This document shows positions 43,061 through 52,892 of a stretch of 64,000 nt of DNA, piece by piece. The stretch spans positions 1 through 64,000 of the forward strand of contig CANREF010000006.1 in assembly GCA_947629575.1 (NCBI GenBank), read 5' to 3'. The first letter of the stretch is position 1, and each line of letters starts with the position of its first letter. The position numbers were made by a program, and so were the translations under genes. The stretch comes from an uncultured Clostridia bacterium. GTDB lineage: Bacteria > Bacillota > Clostridia > Christensenellales > Borkfalkiaceae. Under the pieces are notes generated by a model, which had not been told where the DNA came from, ran no database searches, and saw only the letters and a list, made by a program, of their open reading frames with translations.

Positions 43061-43717
43061 TTACTCCAAGCTCTCTAAAATTTCTTTCAGGCACGCGCTG
43101 AGTTCGAGGAGCGCGTATTTCAGATTCTTCTTGAACTGCTCCGTCGTCGAGCCCGAACCGTATACGTCGGAAATCGCCTTCACCGAGCAGAAGGGAATTC
43201 CCGCATACTTGCACACTTGCGCGATCGCTGCGCCTTCCATATCGCGGAGATCGCACCCGAGGCGCACGAGCAGGGCATGGTCGGCGGGGGAATCATCGAA
43301 ACGGTCGCCCGTGCCGAGCGCGCGGCGGGGATAGGGGAGCGGGGGCACATAGAAGGACAGAAAATTTTCCTCCTCCCCGGGGAGCGTTCCCACTTCCTTG
43401 CCCGAGAGCTGTTTGAGGTCGAAGTCGTATTGGAGCGCTTTTTCGATGAGATACACTTCGCCCACCTCGGTATTTTCGGCTTTCAGTCCGCCCGCCGCGC
43501 CGAAGTTCAAAATAACGTCCGCGCCCGCGGCGATCGCGGCGCACGCGCCCGCGGCGGCATTGACCTTCCCCTCCGCCGAAACGACGAGGACGATCTTCTT
43601 CCCGAACGCTTTCCCGATATGCACCGTCTTTCCGTACACGGTGCGGATATCTTCGATGTCCATGAGATCGAGGAGGAGTTCCGCCTCGCTGTCCATGGCA
43701 ATGACACAACCTATCAT
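43061..43717 (-). CDS. mtnN: 5'-methylthioadenosine / S-adenosylhomocysteine nucleosidase
   Basis: Cleaves MTA and SAH, giving S-ribosylhomocysteine, the LuxS substrate. 218 residues; ILNFGAAGGLKAENTEVGEVYLI, catalytic Asp in VKAISDVYGSGST, and DMEGAAIAQVC purine-binding region. RBS GAGGTAG with TATAAT further upstream on the minus strand (about 43735-43740). Together with luxS it forms the SAH detoxification and AI-2 route. Confidence 0.96.
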   Translation of the reverse strand: MIGCVIAMDSEAELLLDLMDIEDIRTVYGKTVHIGKAFGKKIVLVVSAEGKVNAAAGACAAIAAGADVILNFGAAGGLKAENTEVGEVYLIEKALQYDFDLKQLSGKEVGTLPGEEENFLSFYVPPLPYPRRALGTGDRFDDSPADHALLVRLGCDLRDMEGAAIAQVCKYAGIPFCSVKAISDVYGSGSTTEQFKKNLKYALLELSACLKEILESLE

Positions 43718-43818
43718 AATCTACCTCTTTTTTCTATTATAACAAATTTTTGCGAGAAAGGCAATCAAACGAATACTTCTTTTTCTCTTTGACGATAAAA
43801 GTGAGAAAGGAGGATCAT

Positions 43819-45069
43819 ATGAATCCGTTTGAATGTAAGCCGCAGAAAGCGGACAAGGTTTTTACAGGTTGGAATAAGGTGCTCGTCAAGCCATACGACA
43901 AGAACACGGTCGATCCCTACACCCGTCTTCGGGTCATCCTCATGTCGGGGACGGAATTCGAGAGCGTGCGCTACGGGAACGCATTCACCCGCCACTGCCC
44001 CAACAACGACGTGAGGCGCCGTCTTGCCTACATGCGCAGGGGGGAACAGATCCAGCAGAAGCGGGTCGCTTCCTTAAAGCCCGCCAACGAGAGCATCCTC
44101 GAGCATACCATCGGCTATGAACAGCTCGCCGTCGACCTCACCGCCGCCCTCGCCATCACCGAAAAGAACAGCTATGTGAAGAAACAGCTCGACTTTGCCC
44201 TTCTGGAAGATTTCGATCACCTGTACCGCTATTCCGACCTCATGGAGCTCGAAAAGGGGGGAGACCCCGCAAAGCTCGTGGGAAGTTACACGGAGATCAT
44301 GCCGGGGCGTCCCACCGTCGCGGAGTACCGCCACCCCTACGACGATGTGGACTTCTATATCAACTGCTATCTCAACGACCTCAAGACCAAGCTCAACATC
44401 AACATCATCACGGCGGCGGAACAGCAGACGATGAACTTCTATATGAACGTCGCCAATCTGTACGCTTCCCCCCTCGGCAGAAAGCTATACAACGAGATCG
44501 CCATGATCGAGGAACAGCACGTCACGGGCTACGGCAGCCTCAAAGATCCCTGTGTGAGTTGGTTCGAGGGGCTTCTCATGAACGAATACACCGAGTGCTA
44601 TCTGTATTATTCCTGCTACGAGGATGAGAAGGACGAGCGCATCAAGGGGATATGGGAGATGCACTTCGAGGAGGAGGTCGCCCACCTGCACGAGGCGGCG
44701 GATCTGCTCAAGACGTATGAGGGCAAGGTGTGGCAGCAGGTTCTTCCCGAGGGAGGCGAATTCCCCGAGCTTCTGAAATTCCGTCCGCAGAAGGAATATG
44801 TGCGCGAAGTCTTGAAGAGCGTGCGCCTCACGGGCGTCGAGGAGGGCTGGGAGGAGCTTTCGAAAGTGCCCGATTCCTTCCGCTTCTTCTCCTACAATGC
44901 CCGCATCCATGGGGGCAAACCCGAGAACCACGGCACCCATGTCTGCATCGAAAAGCACATCAAGGAGAAGGGGACGGACTGGCGCCTCCAGAACAAAGAA
45001 CATCCGATCAAGGCGCTCTCGGACAGAAAGAGAGACGATCTCGACATCGCAAGAGTCAAGGGAAAATAA
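43819..45069 (+). CDS. Large ferritin-like di-iron-type protein, function unknown
   Basis: 416 residues, soluble, helical. Many Glu/His pairs are in the spacing of ferritin-like four-helix bundles: LEHTIGYEQLAVDL, LEDFDHLYRYSDL, IEEQHVTGYG, LMNEYTECYLYYSCYEDE, EMHFEEEVAHLHEA. Two bundles in a row are likely (residues 85-160 and 200-330). RBS AGGAGG, ATG 43819; the track start is 69 bp early. Own terminator. Iron or oxygen chemistry is an inference from the fold; no named family. Confidence 0.6.
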   Translation: MNPFECKPQKADKVFTGWNKVLVKPYDKNTVDPYTRLRVILMSGTEFESVRYGNAFTRHCPNNDVRRRLAYMRRGEQIQQKRVASLKPANESILEHTIGYEQLAVDLTAALAITEKNSYVKKQLDFALLEDFDHLYRYSDLMELEKGGDPAKLVGSYTEIMPGRPTVAEYRHPYDDVDFYINCYLNDLKTKLNINIITAAEQQTMNFYMNVANLYASPLGRKLYNEIAMIEEQHVTGYGSLKDPCVSWFEGLLMNEYTECYLYYSCYEDEKDERIKGIWEMHFEEEVAHLHEAADLLKTYEGKVWQQVLPEGGEFPELLKFRPQKEYVREVLKSVRLTGVEEGWEELSKVPDSFRFFSYNARIHGGKPENHGTHVCIEKHIKEKGTDWRLQNKEHPIKALSDRKRDDLDIARVKGK

Positions 45070-45084
45070 GGCAGGGAAAGAGGC

Positions 45085-45126
45085 AAAAAGCCGCGGCGGC
45101 GCATTCGCGCCGCCGCGGCTTTTTGC
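45085..45126 (+). terminator. Terminator after the ferritin-like gene
   Basis: AAAAAGCCGCGGCGGCGC-ATTC-GCGCCGCCGCGGCTTTTTG, perfect long stem. Confidence 0.92.
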
Positions 45127-45160
45127 TCTGTCGCAAAATTATGAAAGTTGAGTGAAACAG

Positions 45161-45189
45161 TTGAATTTCCGTGAAGAATGTGCTATACT
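45161..45189 (+). promoter_or_regulatory. SigA promoter of the LRR lipoprotein gene
   Basis: TTGAAT, 17-bp spacer, TATACT; 81-nt leader with GGAGG before ATG 45270. Confidence 0.8.
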
Positions 45190-45269
45190 ACTATCTATGG
45201 GAGTTTTATCCCATGGAATACTTAAAAAGCTGAGTAAAAACCATTCGGTTTTCCCAACGGAGGAAAAAG

Positions 45270-47186
45270 ATGAAGAAGTTTGCACTTTTATTAACTCTCC
45301 TGCTCGCGGCGACGGTCGGTTTGTCCGCATGCGGGGAAGGGGGACACCGCCACGAGTATTCGGAGACGTGGCAGAGGGTCGAAGAGCCGACCTGCCAAAA
45401 GGAGGGGTTGGAGATCCGCACCTGCAAATATTGCGAATCTACGATTTCGCAGCCCGTCCCCAAGATCGATCACATTTTAGGCAGTTGGGTCGCCGATAAA
45501 AACGAGCACTGGAAGGAATGCTCCATGTGCCACGGAAAATTCCTGAGCCAGTCCGAGGCGGGAAGCGCAGCCCACTCCTTCCTCACGGGAGGGACGATAT
45601 GCCGTACTTGCGGATACGATTCTTCGGGCACGGAGGGGCTCATCTTCGATCTCGGCAGCGACGAGAAGAATTACTACGTCGTCCGCGGGATTTCCGAGAT
45701 TTCTAAGAAGGATGTGACCTCTATCAATGTGCCCGAGACCTATTGTATGCTCCCCGTGCGCGTCATTTACGACAATGCGTTCAAAGATTGCTCGCAATTG
45801 AAGACGGTCTCCCTTCCCTCGGGGATCGAACGGATCGGGAAAGGGGTCTTTTCGGGCTGCACCTCTCTCGAATCGATCACCGTGGCGGAGGACAACCGCA
45901 ACTTCTGTTCGGAAGGCGGAATTCTTCTCAACAAGAGCAAGAGCGAATATGTGCACATTCCCGCAAAGATCTCGGGGGAAGTCAAAGTTCCCGAAACGGT
46001 AAAGGCGTTGGAAGACGGCGTCTTTGCGGGCAAGGCGATCAGCGGGATCGACCTCCCTTCGGGGCTCGAAACAATCGGAGAGATGGCGTTTGCGAACTGC
46101 ACCCAACTCACAAAGATCGAAGTCCCCGATACTGTCACCAAGATCGGCAAGGGCGCCTTTTCGGGCTGCAGTTCCCTTGCCCGTCTCTCCTTGCCCATCA
46201 TGCACGACGACAGCGTGCCCAAGCCGCAGGAGAGATTGCCCGACCCTTCGCAGACCGCGGGGAGTACGGGGGATAAGGTCGAATGGGAACGGTACACGGG
46301 AAATTCCTATATCGGCTATCTGTTCGACGCGGTGGTGTTTACTTCGCTCGACAAAGTTTTCCCCGCTTCGCTCAAGGAAGTGGAGTTCACGAACGGCACC
46401 GCGCTTGACGAGTTTTGTTTCCTCTCCTGCACGGGGCTTGAGAGGGTGATCCTTCCCGATACCCTCCTCACGATAGGGCAGAGCGCCTTCTCGGGCTGTT
46501 CTTCTTTGAGAGAAGTGAACATCCCCGAACATGTCACTTCTATCGGGGCGAACGCGTTCAACGGGTGCAAGAGCGTGACGGAATTCCGTCTTCCCGCCTC
46601 CCTCGTCGCCCTTGACAGGACGACGTTTGCGGGCTGCTCCTCCCTCGAGCGCATCGAGGTCGCTCCTGAAAATAATAATTATTTCTCGCAGGACGGCATC
46701 CTCTATCAAAAGAAAGCTCTCTTTGCCGTTCCCGAACAGCTTGCGGGCGAAGTGACCATCCCCGACGGCGTCACCTCTTTGCCCAGCGGGGCATTCACGG
46801 GCAGAAAGATCACTTCCATTGTCCTTCCCGCGGGGCTCACCGAGATCGGCTCGCAATGCTTTGAAAATTGCACGCAGTTGCAGACGGTGACCTTTTCGCA
46901 GAACGGGGAAAAACTGCGGCATATGTACGAGTACTGTTTCACGAACTGCAGCAGTCTTCAAGAGATCTTCATTCCCGCAAGCGTGCAGGATATCGGCTTG
47001 TTCGCCTTTGATGGCACAAATCTGCAGAGGGCGATTTTCGGAAACCCGCAGGGCTGGGTCTCTATGAGACCCGATTCGGAGAAGAAGACGGACATCGACG
47101 CCAACAGACTTTCCTCGCCCACCGACGCCGCGCTCTTGCTCAGAGAAACTTTTTGCAGTATGAGTTGGTCAAAAACAGGGGCTTAA
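45270..47186 (+). CDS. BspA-type leucine-rich-repeat lipoprotein
   Basis: 638 residues. Lipoprotein signal (MKKFALLLTLLLAATVGLSAC; Cys21), then two short Cys-rich motifs (EPTCQKEGLEIRTCKYCES, and CRTCGYD), and a chain of LRR_5 repeats of about 23 residues (TSINVPETYC..., LTKIEVPDTVTKIGKGAFSGCSSL, ERVILPDTLLTIGQSAFSGC). Surface-exposed, likely binding host or dietary polymers as for BspA family, an inference. The next lipoprotein gene starts 58 bp later, so the two may be co-transcribed. Confidence 0.9.
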   Translation: MKKFALLLTLLLAATVGLSACGEGGHRHEYSETWQRVEEPTCQKEGLEIRTCKYCESTISQPVPKIDHILGSWVADKNEHWKECSMCHGKFLSQSEAGSAAHSFLTGGTICRTCGYDSSGTEGLIFDLGSDEKNYYVVRGISEISKKDVTSINVPETYCMLPVRVIYDNAFKDCSQLKTVSLPSGIERIGKGVFSGCTSLESITVAEDNRNFCSEGGILLNKSKSEYVHIPAKISGEVKVPETVKALEDGVFAGKAISGIDLPSGLETIGEMAFANCTQLTKIEVPDTVTKIGKGAFSGCSSLARLSLPIMHDDSVPKPQERLPDPSQTAGSTGDKVEWERYTGNSYIGYLFDAVVFTSLDKVFPASLKEVEFTNGTALDEFCFLSCTGLERVILPDTLLTIGQSAFSGCSSLREVNIPEHVTSIGANAFNGCKSVTEFRLPASLVALDRTTFAGCSSLERIEVAPENNNYFSQDGILYQKKALFAVPEQLAGEVTIPDGVTSLPSGAFTGRKITSIVLPAGLTEIGSQCFENCTQLQTVTFSQNGEKLRHMYEYCFTNCSSLQEIFIPASVQDIGLFAFDGTNLQRAIFGNPQGWVSMRPDSEKKTDIDANRLSSPTDAALLLRETFCSMSWSKTGA

Positions 47187-47244
47187 GTTCCCATCCCAAA
47201 ACCTCATTTTACAGAAAAAACCATAATTGGAATAGGAGAAGAAC

Positions 47245-50200
47245 ATGAAAAAGGCACTTTTGGTTGGCATCGTTCTCAGCCTGATCTGCGCGATCGTCGG
47301 CTGCGGACAGAAGGAAAAAGCGCAGTATACGCTTACCTTCTACAGCGAGGGCGAGGTAGTCCACACGCTCACCGCGGAAGAGGGGCTTACGATCGCCCTT
47401 CGCGAAGAAGCGGACGATCCCGTAAAGGCAGAGGACGAGAAAAATACATATACCTTTGCGGGTTGGACGCTCGGCGAAGAGGGCGAATTGACCGAGAGCT
47501 ATACGGTCACGGGGGATGCGAGCTTCTATGCTACGTTCACCGCTACGCCGATCGTCTATTACAGCGTCAACTTTGTAGACGAATGGGAGGGGACGCGGAC
47601 CGTCCTTTCCGAACAGCAGGTAAGAGCGGGCAAGTGCGCCGAGCTCCCCGCCCAATCGCCCGAGCATGAAGGATATACCTTTACCGGCTGGTCGCCCGAT
47701 CCCTCGGCTGCGGTCACGCAGGATACCGAATATGTGGCGCAGTACGATGTGAATACCTATAAATTGACGCTCTCAACTCCTCTCGGCGAGACGGAAGCGC
47801 AGTACGACTTCGGAGCGGAGCTCCTTTTGGAAGAGCCCGAACTTCCCGATTTCCTCTCTTTTGCGAATTGGTATGCGGATGAGGACTTCACTCAGCCCTT
47901 TGCGCTCGAAAAGATGCCCGCGCGGGACGTGCAGGTCTACGCCAAGTGCGAATTCGATTTCGGCGCGGCAAAACTCTCCGTCGGGGAGAACCTCGTCTAC
48001 GGCGGGAACAATACCGTCTCCGTGGAAGGGCTGCCCGCCGATGAAAAGATCGTCTACACCTATCTTTGGAAAGACGGTCAGAATACCGGGACTGCCGAGA
48101 GCTATGCCCTCCATGCGGGACATCATGAACTCTCCGTAACGGTCAAGGCGACCTTTAACGAAGTAGAAGGCGAAAAGACGTTCACCTCTACGGTAGACGT
48201 CGCCAAAAAGGCGCTCACGGGCACGATCGAGGGCGTGGAGGCGTCCGTCGTCTACGGCACGCGCGTTGCGCCCACGCTGAAGGTCGACGGCGTCGTCGGC
48301 GGAGATGAGATCCCCCCGGCAAAGATCGAGATCAAGGGCGACAAAGAGGGAGATCCTCTGCCCGTCGGCAGCTATACCGTCACGGCGTCTCTGCCCGATC
48401 TGGATGATTACAGCTTTGAAACTGTTACTACGCAGTTCGAGGTGGTGAAGAAGGAATTGACGGCGACCCTCTCCGCAGAGCAGACGACGATCGTCTATGG
48501 GAATACGTTCACCCCCACGCTCACGTTTGCGGGATTTATCGAAGGGGAGGGCGATTCCGTCGTGACAAAGAACGGCGACGTGTTCCGCTATGAAAAGGAC
48601 GGCGCGAATTATACCGAAAAACGGTTTGAAGTCGGCAGCTATACGCTCTCCGTTGCCGAGGGCGCGCTTACGGCGGACAACTATTCCTTTGCCGCGATCT
48701 CTTCCTGCACCCTCATCGTGCAGAAAGCGGCTCTGACCGTCACCGTTCAAACGGATAAGGAGAGCTATGTCTATGGCGAGACGCCGCAGGCGAGCGTCAC
48801 GCACACCGAATTCGCCTATTCCGACGAAACGGAGACGGCGGTTTTCGAAAGCGAATTGACCCCCTCTCTTCCCGCACATGAAGGGAACTATTACAATGTA
48901 GGACATTATACCGTCACTGCGGGAGACTTGCGGGCAAAGAACTATGAAATCACGGTGAATATCGCTTCCTTTGACGTCACGCAGAAGGCGGTGACCGTCA
49001 CGCTCGGTGAAGCTACCGCCGTCTATGGCGACGCCTTCGCCATTTCCGCGCCCACCGTCAGCGGCCTTCTCGAAGACGAGCAGGGCAAAGAAACAGACAT
49101 CATTGCCGCTCTCCGCTATTCCTGCGAGGCCACGGAACTCACCTTGCAGAACGACAAATACAGCGCGGATGTGCTGTTCACCGTCGGCGCTCACACGTTG
49201 ACGGCAAATGCGGAGGGGCTCACGCTCGACAACTATTCCCTCTCCACGACGAACGGAACGCTCACGGTCACGGCGCGTCCCTTCACCGTCTCCTCGCAGA
49301 CGACGCAGGTCCGCGATGAGAAATATGAATTCACTCCCAAATTCGAGGGCTCGGACGCTGAGCTCTTCTCCGCGAGCGGAAAACTCGTGCTCAAGACGCA
49401 GGACACGGGCAGCTATACCTGCAGCGGTTCGGCTCTGAGCGATTCCTTCCTGTGGGAAGAGCCGCTCAAGATCGTCCATTCGGGCGAAGAGGTCACCGAA
49501 AACTTCAGCATTTCCTACGAGCTCAATGTTACACTCGACAATTCCACCTTCACCCTCTCCATTCCAGATGGAAAGGAATTGGTCTATGACGGGCAGGAAC
49601 ACACCTTCCCCGTCACGGCAAACCCCATTGAAGGCGAACAGGGCACAGTTGTCCCGCTCTTTGAATATACGGTGAACAAGGAAAAGATCGAGGGCGTTCC
49701 CACCTTCAAAGACGCGGGCGAATACGAAGTCTCTTGCACCATCACCGCCAAGAACTACAACACTGCGGAACGTTCCTTCACCGTGAATATCGCCAAGGCA
49801 CAGTACACGGTGAAAGCTGAGAACAAACAATACACCTATGCGCCCGACTGCTCCTTCGCGGACGGCGTGGAAGTGACGGCGCTCCCGGGGAATGAGTACA
49901 CCGTGACCTATTCCTATCTCGATAGCGAAACGCAGGAAGCTCCCAAGTTCACAAAGGCCGTCGAGAACGCGGTCGTCTCCTTCACGGTGTCGGAGGAAAA
50001 GAACTACGAGGAGTACACGGGAAGTTATACCGTCAACGTTGCCAAGGCGCAGGGTACGATCGATGTAAATGGCGTTGAAAAGAATTACACTTACACGGGC
50101 GAACTTCAGACGATCAATGAAGGCGCTACGACCAATAACAACGAAGGCGACGGCAAACTCACCTATTCGAACAACACTTTCACGACGGTAGAACAGGGCA

Positions 50201-52629
50201 ACGCCCTCACCGTAAAGGTGACTTTGAGCGAGGGCGCTAACTACACGGGTGCGGAAGCTACCTTCCAGATCCATGTGGATAAGGCGCAGGGCACGATCAA
50301 CGTTGACGGCGTCAAGAAGGATTATGTCTACACGGGCGCGGTTCAGACGGTCGAGGGCGGCGCTACAAGTAACAATCAAGAGGACGCGCAGTTTATCTAT
50401 TCGGATAACACCTTCACGACGGTTGCGGAAGGGAACGCTCTCACCGTAAAGGTGACTTTGAGCGAGGGCGCTAACTACACGGGCGCGGAAGCTACTTTCA
50501 AGATCACCGTTGCCAAAGCAGAGGGCACGATCGACGTTGACGGCGTCAAGAAAGATTACACCTACACGGGCGCAGTTCAGACGGTCGAGGGCGGCGCTAC
50601 AAGTAACAATCAAGAGGACGCGCAGTTTACCTATTCGGATAACACCTTCACGACCGTTGCGGAAGGCAACGCTCTCGATGTAAAAGTGGCCCTGAAGGAA
50701 GGCGCAAACTATACGAGTGCGGAAACCACCTTCAAGATCACCGTTGCAAAGCAGACGCTCGAACGTCTTCCCGAAGAGGCATCACCGCAGATCCCCGTAC
50801 AGATCAACGAGCGCGGAAAGACGTTGGAAAGCGTCACATTCCCCGACGGGAAATTCTCTTGGCAGGATACAGGCGCGGAGCTCGTCATCGGCGAGCACGG
50901 CTACGCCGCGACCTACGACCCCGATCCCGAAAATATCAATCCGCTTACAGTTTCGATCACGTTTACAACGCGGAAGCAGGTGCTCACCGTTGAGGTAACG
51001 GGGGGCGAGGCGGACTATACAAAGGGTGCAGTCGTATCTTCCCTCACCTTGGCAACGCTCGCTTTGACAGATGAGAGCGGGGAAGAATGCAGCGCTGAGG
51101 TGGAAGAATATGTCGACTTCAAGACGGACGGAAAGAACTTGACGCTCGATGTGGGGAGTACGTATTCCGTGCCGTGGACGCTCACTTTCACCGAGAACGA
51201 CTATTACGAACTGCAATACGGAGACACAAAGCAGGCGTCCTTCCATGACGAGTGCACCTTCAAGTGGAAGAGCGTAGAGTTGGAAAGCAAGCTCTACACC
51301 GTAGAGGACGCGTTGAAACTGCTTGAAAGCGGAAAGACGGCGACGGTGAAATTCAATACCTCCTTTGCGACGGCGGCGATTGCTGCGCTCGCATATCCCG
51401 ACGCTTCCTATTATACGATCCCCGCGGGCGCTACTTTGCTCGTTCCCTACGGCGCGGCCGATACGGGCGCAACGGAACAGCCCAGTAATACCTATTTGGC
51501 GACGGCGGCAACGGGTTATGTTACCCTTACATTGCCCGTGGGCGAGCTCATAATTGAAGGGAAACTCCTCGTCAATGCGGTTCGCGTTTCTGCCAGCAAC
51601 TTCTCGGGGATGGTTCGCGGTTCGGAATATGGCAGTCTTTCCCTTGCGAAAGATACGAAAGTTACCGTAAAGAGCGGAGCTACCTTCGAGAGCATGGGCT
51701 TCACCTACGGCGAAGGGGAAGTGTTCGCGGAAAGCGGGTCAACCGTCTATGAGCCATTCGCAATGCCCGGTTGGAAAGGCGGATCGGTTGCTATGATGTG
51801 TGGTTTTTTCGGCGTCTTCCCGTTGAATCAATACACGTTCAGCAGCTTCATCAGCAAAGTGCATCTGCAAACGGGGGCAAGCTACAAGTTGCGGATGAGC
51901 GTTACCGCAAGCAGTAAAGCCTACGATTCAGAAGTGGAATTTATCGGTCAAGAAGATACAGCCTTTTTGCAGCTCACGGATGGGGTACTGATAAAGTATC
52001 TTGACGAATCCAACGGGAAGGTCCATTTTGACGTTGAAGGAACGATCAGTTTCCACAACCTTTCGCTTTCCGTTGGAGGCTCAAGCGCAAGCACGAGCGG
52101 CATGCAAGTCCCGATTCCCGGCAATTTCGCTTTCACCCTAAAAACGGGATCTGTTACGGTAACGAACGGCGTTCAGTTGAAACTGCTCCCCGGCGCGAGC
52201 CTCACAACGGAAGCGGGAACTCAGCTTATCATTGCAGACGGCGGAAAATTATTGGCTTACGGCGACAAGAATTATACGTTGAGCAACAGCCTTACGCAGT
52301 GGCAGGATGGAACTGTCGTGAAAAGTTATCCCAGCTCTCATATGACCGGCAGCTACCGCAAAGCGCCCAACTTTGGCTACAATGGATCTTCACAGGCCGA
52401 GGTTCTCATCAAGGGCAAGTTTAAGGCAGAGGGGCAAGCAACGGTTTGCGCGACCTTCCGAGGTGCGGAGGGGGCTACGCTCGAACTTGCGGAGGGCGTT
52501 GTCACGACGGCGCAAGTCAAGGAAGATTTGAACGCAAGTAAAGGTTCCTTCTTCACCACCACCTTCACTTGCGGAGATCTCGCTGCGGGGAATTACACCT
52601 ATACGGGCGGGAATTGGGTCAAGACCTGA
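47245..52629 (+). CDS. 1,794-residue surface lipoprotein with InlB-type and MBG/YDG repeats
   Basis: Lipobox AIVGC (Cys20). N-terminal Listeria-Bacteroides (InlB B) repeats with GxTFxGW cores (YTFAGWTLGEEGEL, YTFTGWSPDP), then MBG-type repeats with 'YG' and 'Y.G' starts (VVYGTRVAPTLKVDG, IVYGNTFTPTLTFAG, AVYGDAFAISAPTVSG), and three near-identical 78-79-residue repeats near residues 930-1170. The last third (residues 1250-1794) is beta-rich and ends without an LPxTG. Lipid-anchored adhesin-like protein; ligand unknown. A long antisense ORF (47773-50613) is a shadow of this gene. Confidence 0.9.
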   Translation: MKKALLVGIVLSLICAIVGCGQKEKAQYTLTFYSEGEVVHTLTAEEGLTIALREEADDPVKAEDEKNTYTFAGWTLGEEGELTESYTVTGDASFYATFTATPIVYYSVNFVDEWEGTRTVLSEQQVRAGKCAELPAQSPEHEGYTFTGWSPDPSAAVTQDTEYVAQYDVNTYKLTLSTPLGETEAQYDFGAELLLEEPELPDFLSFANWYADEDFTQPFALEKMPARDVQVYAKCEFDFGAAKLSVGENLVYGGNNTVSVEGLPADEKIVYTYLWKDGQNTGTAESYALHAGHHELSVTVKATFNEVEGEKTFTSTVDVAKKALTGTIEGVEASVVYGTRVAPTLKVDGVVGGDEIPPAKIEIKGDKEGDPLPVGSYTVTASLPDLDDYSFETVTTQFEVVKKELTATLSAEQTTIVYGNTFTPTLTFAGFIEGEGDSVVTKNGDVFRYEKDGANYTEKRFEVGSYTLSVAEGALTADNYSFAAISSCTLIVQKAALTVTVQTDKESYVYGETPQASVTHTEFAYSDETETAVFESELTPSLPAHEGNYYNVGHYTVTAGDLRAKNYEITVNIASFDVTQKAVTVTLGEATAVYGDAFAISAPTVSGLLEDEQGKETDIIAALRYSCEATELTLQNDKYSADVLFTVGAHTLTANAEGLTLDNYSLSTTNGTLTVTARPFTVSSQTTQVRDEKYEFTPKFEGSDAELFSASGKLVLKTQDTGSYTCSGSALSDSFLWEEPLKIVHSGEEVTENFSISYELNVTLDNSTFTLSIPDGKELVYDGQEHTFPVTANPIEGEQGTVVPLFEYTVNKEKIEGVPTFKDAGEYEVSCTITAKNYNTAERSFTVNIAKAQYTVKAENKQYTYAPDCSFADGVEVTALPGNEYTVTYSYLDSETQEAPKFTKAVENAVVSFTVSEEKNYEEYTGSYTVNVAKAQGTIDVNGVEKNYTYTGELQTINEGATTNNNEGDGKLTYSNNTFTTVEQGNALTVKVTLSEGANYTGAEATFQIHVDKAQGTINVDGVKKDYVYTGAVQTVEGGATSNNQEDAQFIYSDNTFTTVAEGNALTVKVTLSEGANYTGAEATFKITVAKAEGTIDVDGVKKDYTYTGAVQTVEGGATSNNQEDAQFTYSDNTFTTVAEGNALDVKVALKEGANYTSAETTFKITVAKQTLERLPEEASPQIPVQINERGKTLESVTFPDGKFSWQDTGAELVIGEHGYAATYDPDPENINPLTVSITFTTRKQVLTVEVTGGEADYTKGAVVSSLTLATLALTDESGEECSAEVEEYVDFKTDGKNLTLDVGSTYSVPWTLTFTENDYYELQYGDTKQASFHDECTFKWKSVELESKLYTVEDALKLLESGKTATVKFNTSFATAAIAALAYPDASYYTIPAGATLLVPYGAADTGATEQPSNTYLATAATGYVTLTLPVGELIIEGKLLVNAVRVSASNFSGMVRGSEYGSLSLAKDTKVTVKSGATFESMGFTYGEGEVFAESGSTVYEPFAMPGWKGGSVAMMCGFFGVFPLNQYTFSSFISKVHLQTGASYKLRMSVTASSKAYDSEVEFIGQEDTAFLQLTDGVLIKYLDESNGKVHFDVEGTISFHNLSLSVGGSSASTSGMQVPIPGNFAFTLKTGSVTVTNGVQLKLLPGASLTTEAGTQLIIADGGKLLAYGDKNYTLSNSLTQWQDGTVVKSYPSSHMTGSYRKAPNFGYNGSSQAEVLIKGKFKAEGQATVCATFRGAEGATLELAEGVVTTAQVKEDLNASKGSFFTTTFTCGDLAAGNYTYTGGNWVKT
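50041..50746 (+). repeat. Three tandem coding repeats of 234-237 bp
   Basis: Copies begin at 50041, 50278 and 50512 (KAQGTIDVNGV, KAQGTINVDGV, KAEGTIDVDGV). Copies two and three are nearly identical in DNA, so duplicated recently. Confidence 0.85.
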
Positions 52630-52671
52630 CCGCCGAAAAACAATCGACCGAGGCACAAACTTCGGCACACG

Positions 52672-52698
52672 GGAAGGGGCATCCGCCCCTTCTTTTTT
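52672..52698 (+). terminator. Terminator after the giant lipoprotein gene
   Basis: GAAGGGGC-ATCC-GCCCCTTC-TTTTTT. Confidence 0.85.
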
Positions 52699-52836
52699 GT
52701 GCACGGGAAGGAAGCTCTGCTTGCGATATCCTTTGCTCAGAATGGCACTTGGGATGGGGTCACCTCAGAATGACCCTATTGGCAAAAAAATCGGCGTTCG
52801 ACGATAAATTTTTTTGCGGAAATGCCGCTCACAAGT

Positions 52837-52865
52837 TTGCAAATCGCCGAGCAAAATGCTATAAT
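52837..52865 (+). promoter_or_regulatory. SigA promoter of the metallo-hydrolase operon
   Basis: TTGCAA, 17-bp spacer, TATAAT; GGAGAG before ATG 52893. Confidence 0.8.
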
Positions 52866-52892
52866 ACCTCTGAGTAACGATTGGAGAGCCAA

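Noticed and set aside
47773-50613. 946-residue antisense ORF
   Set aside because: Exact shadow of the giant lipoprotein; low-complexity composition, no RBS, and the plus-strand gene has a lipobox and repeats.
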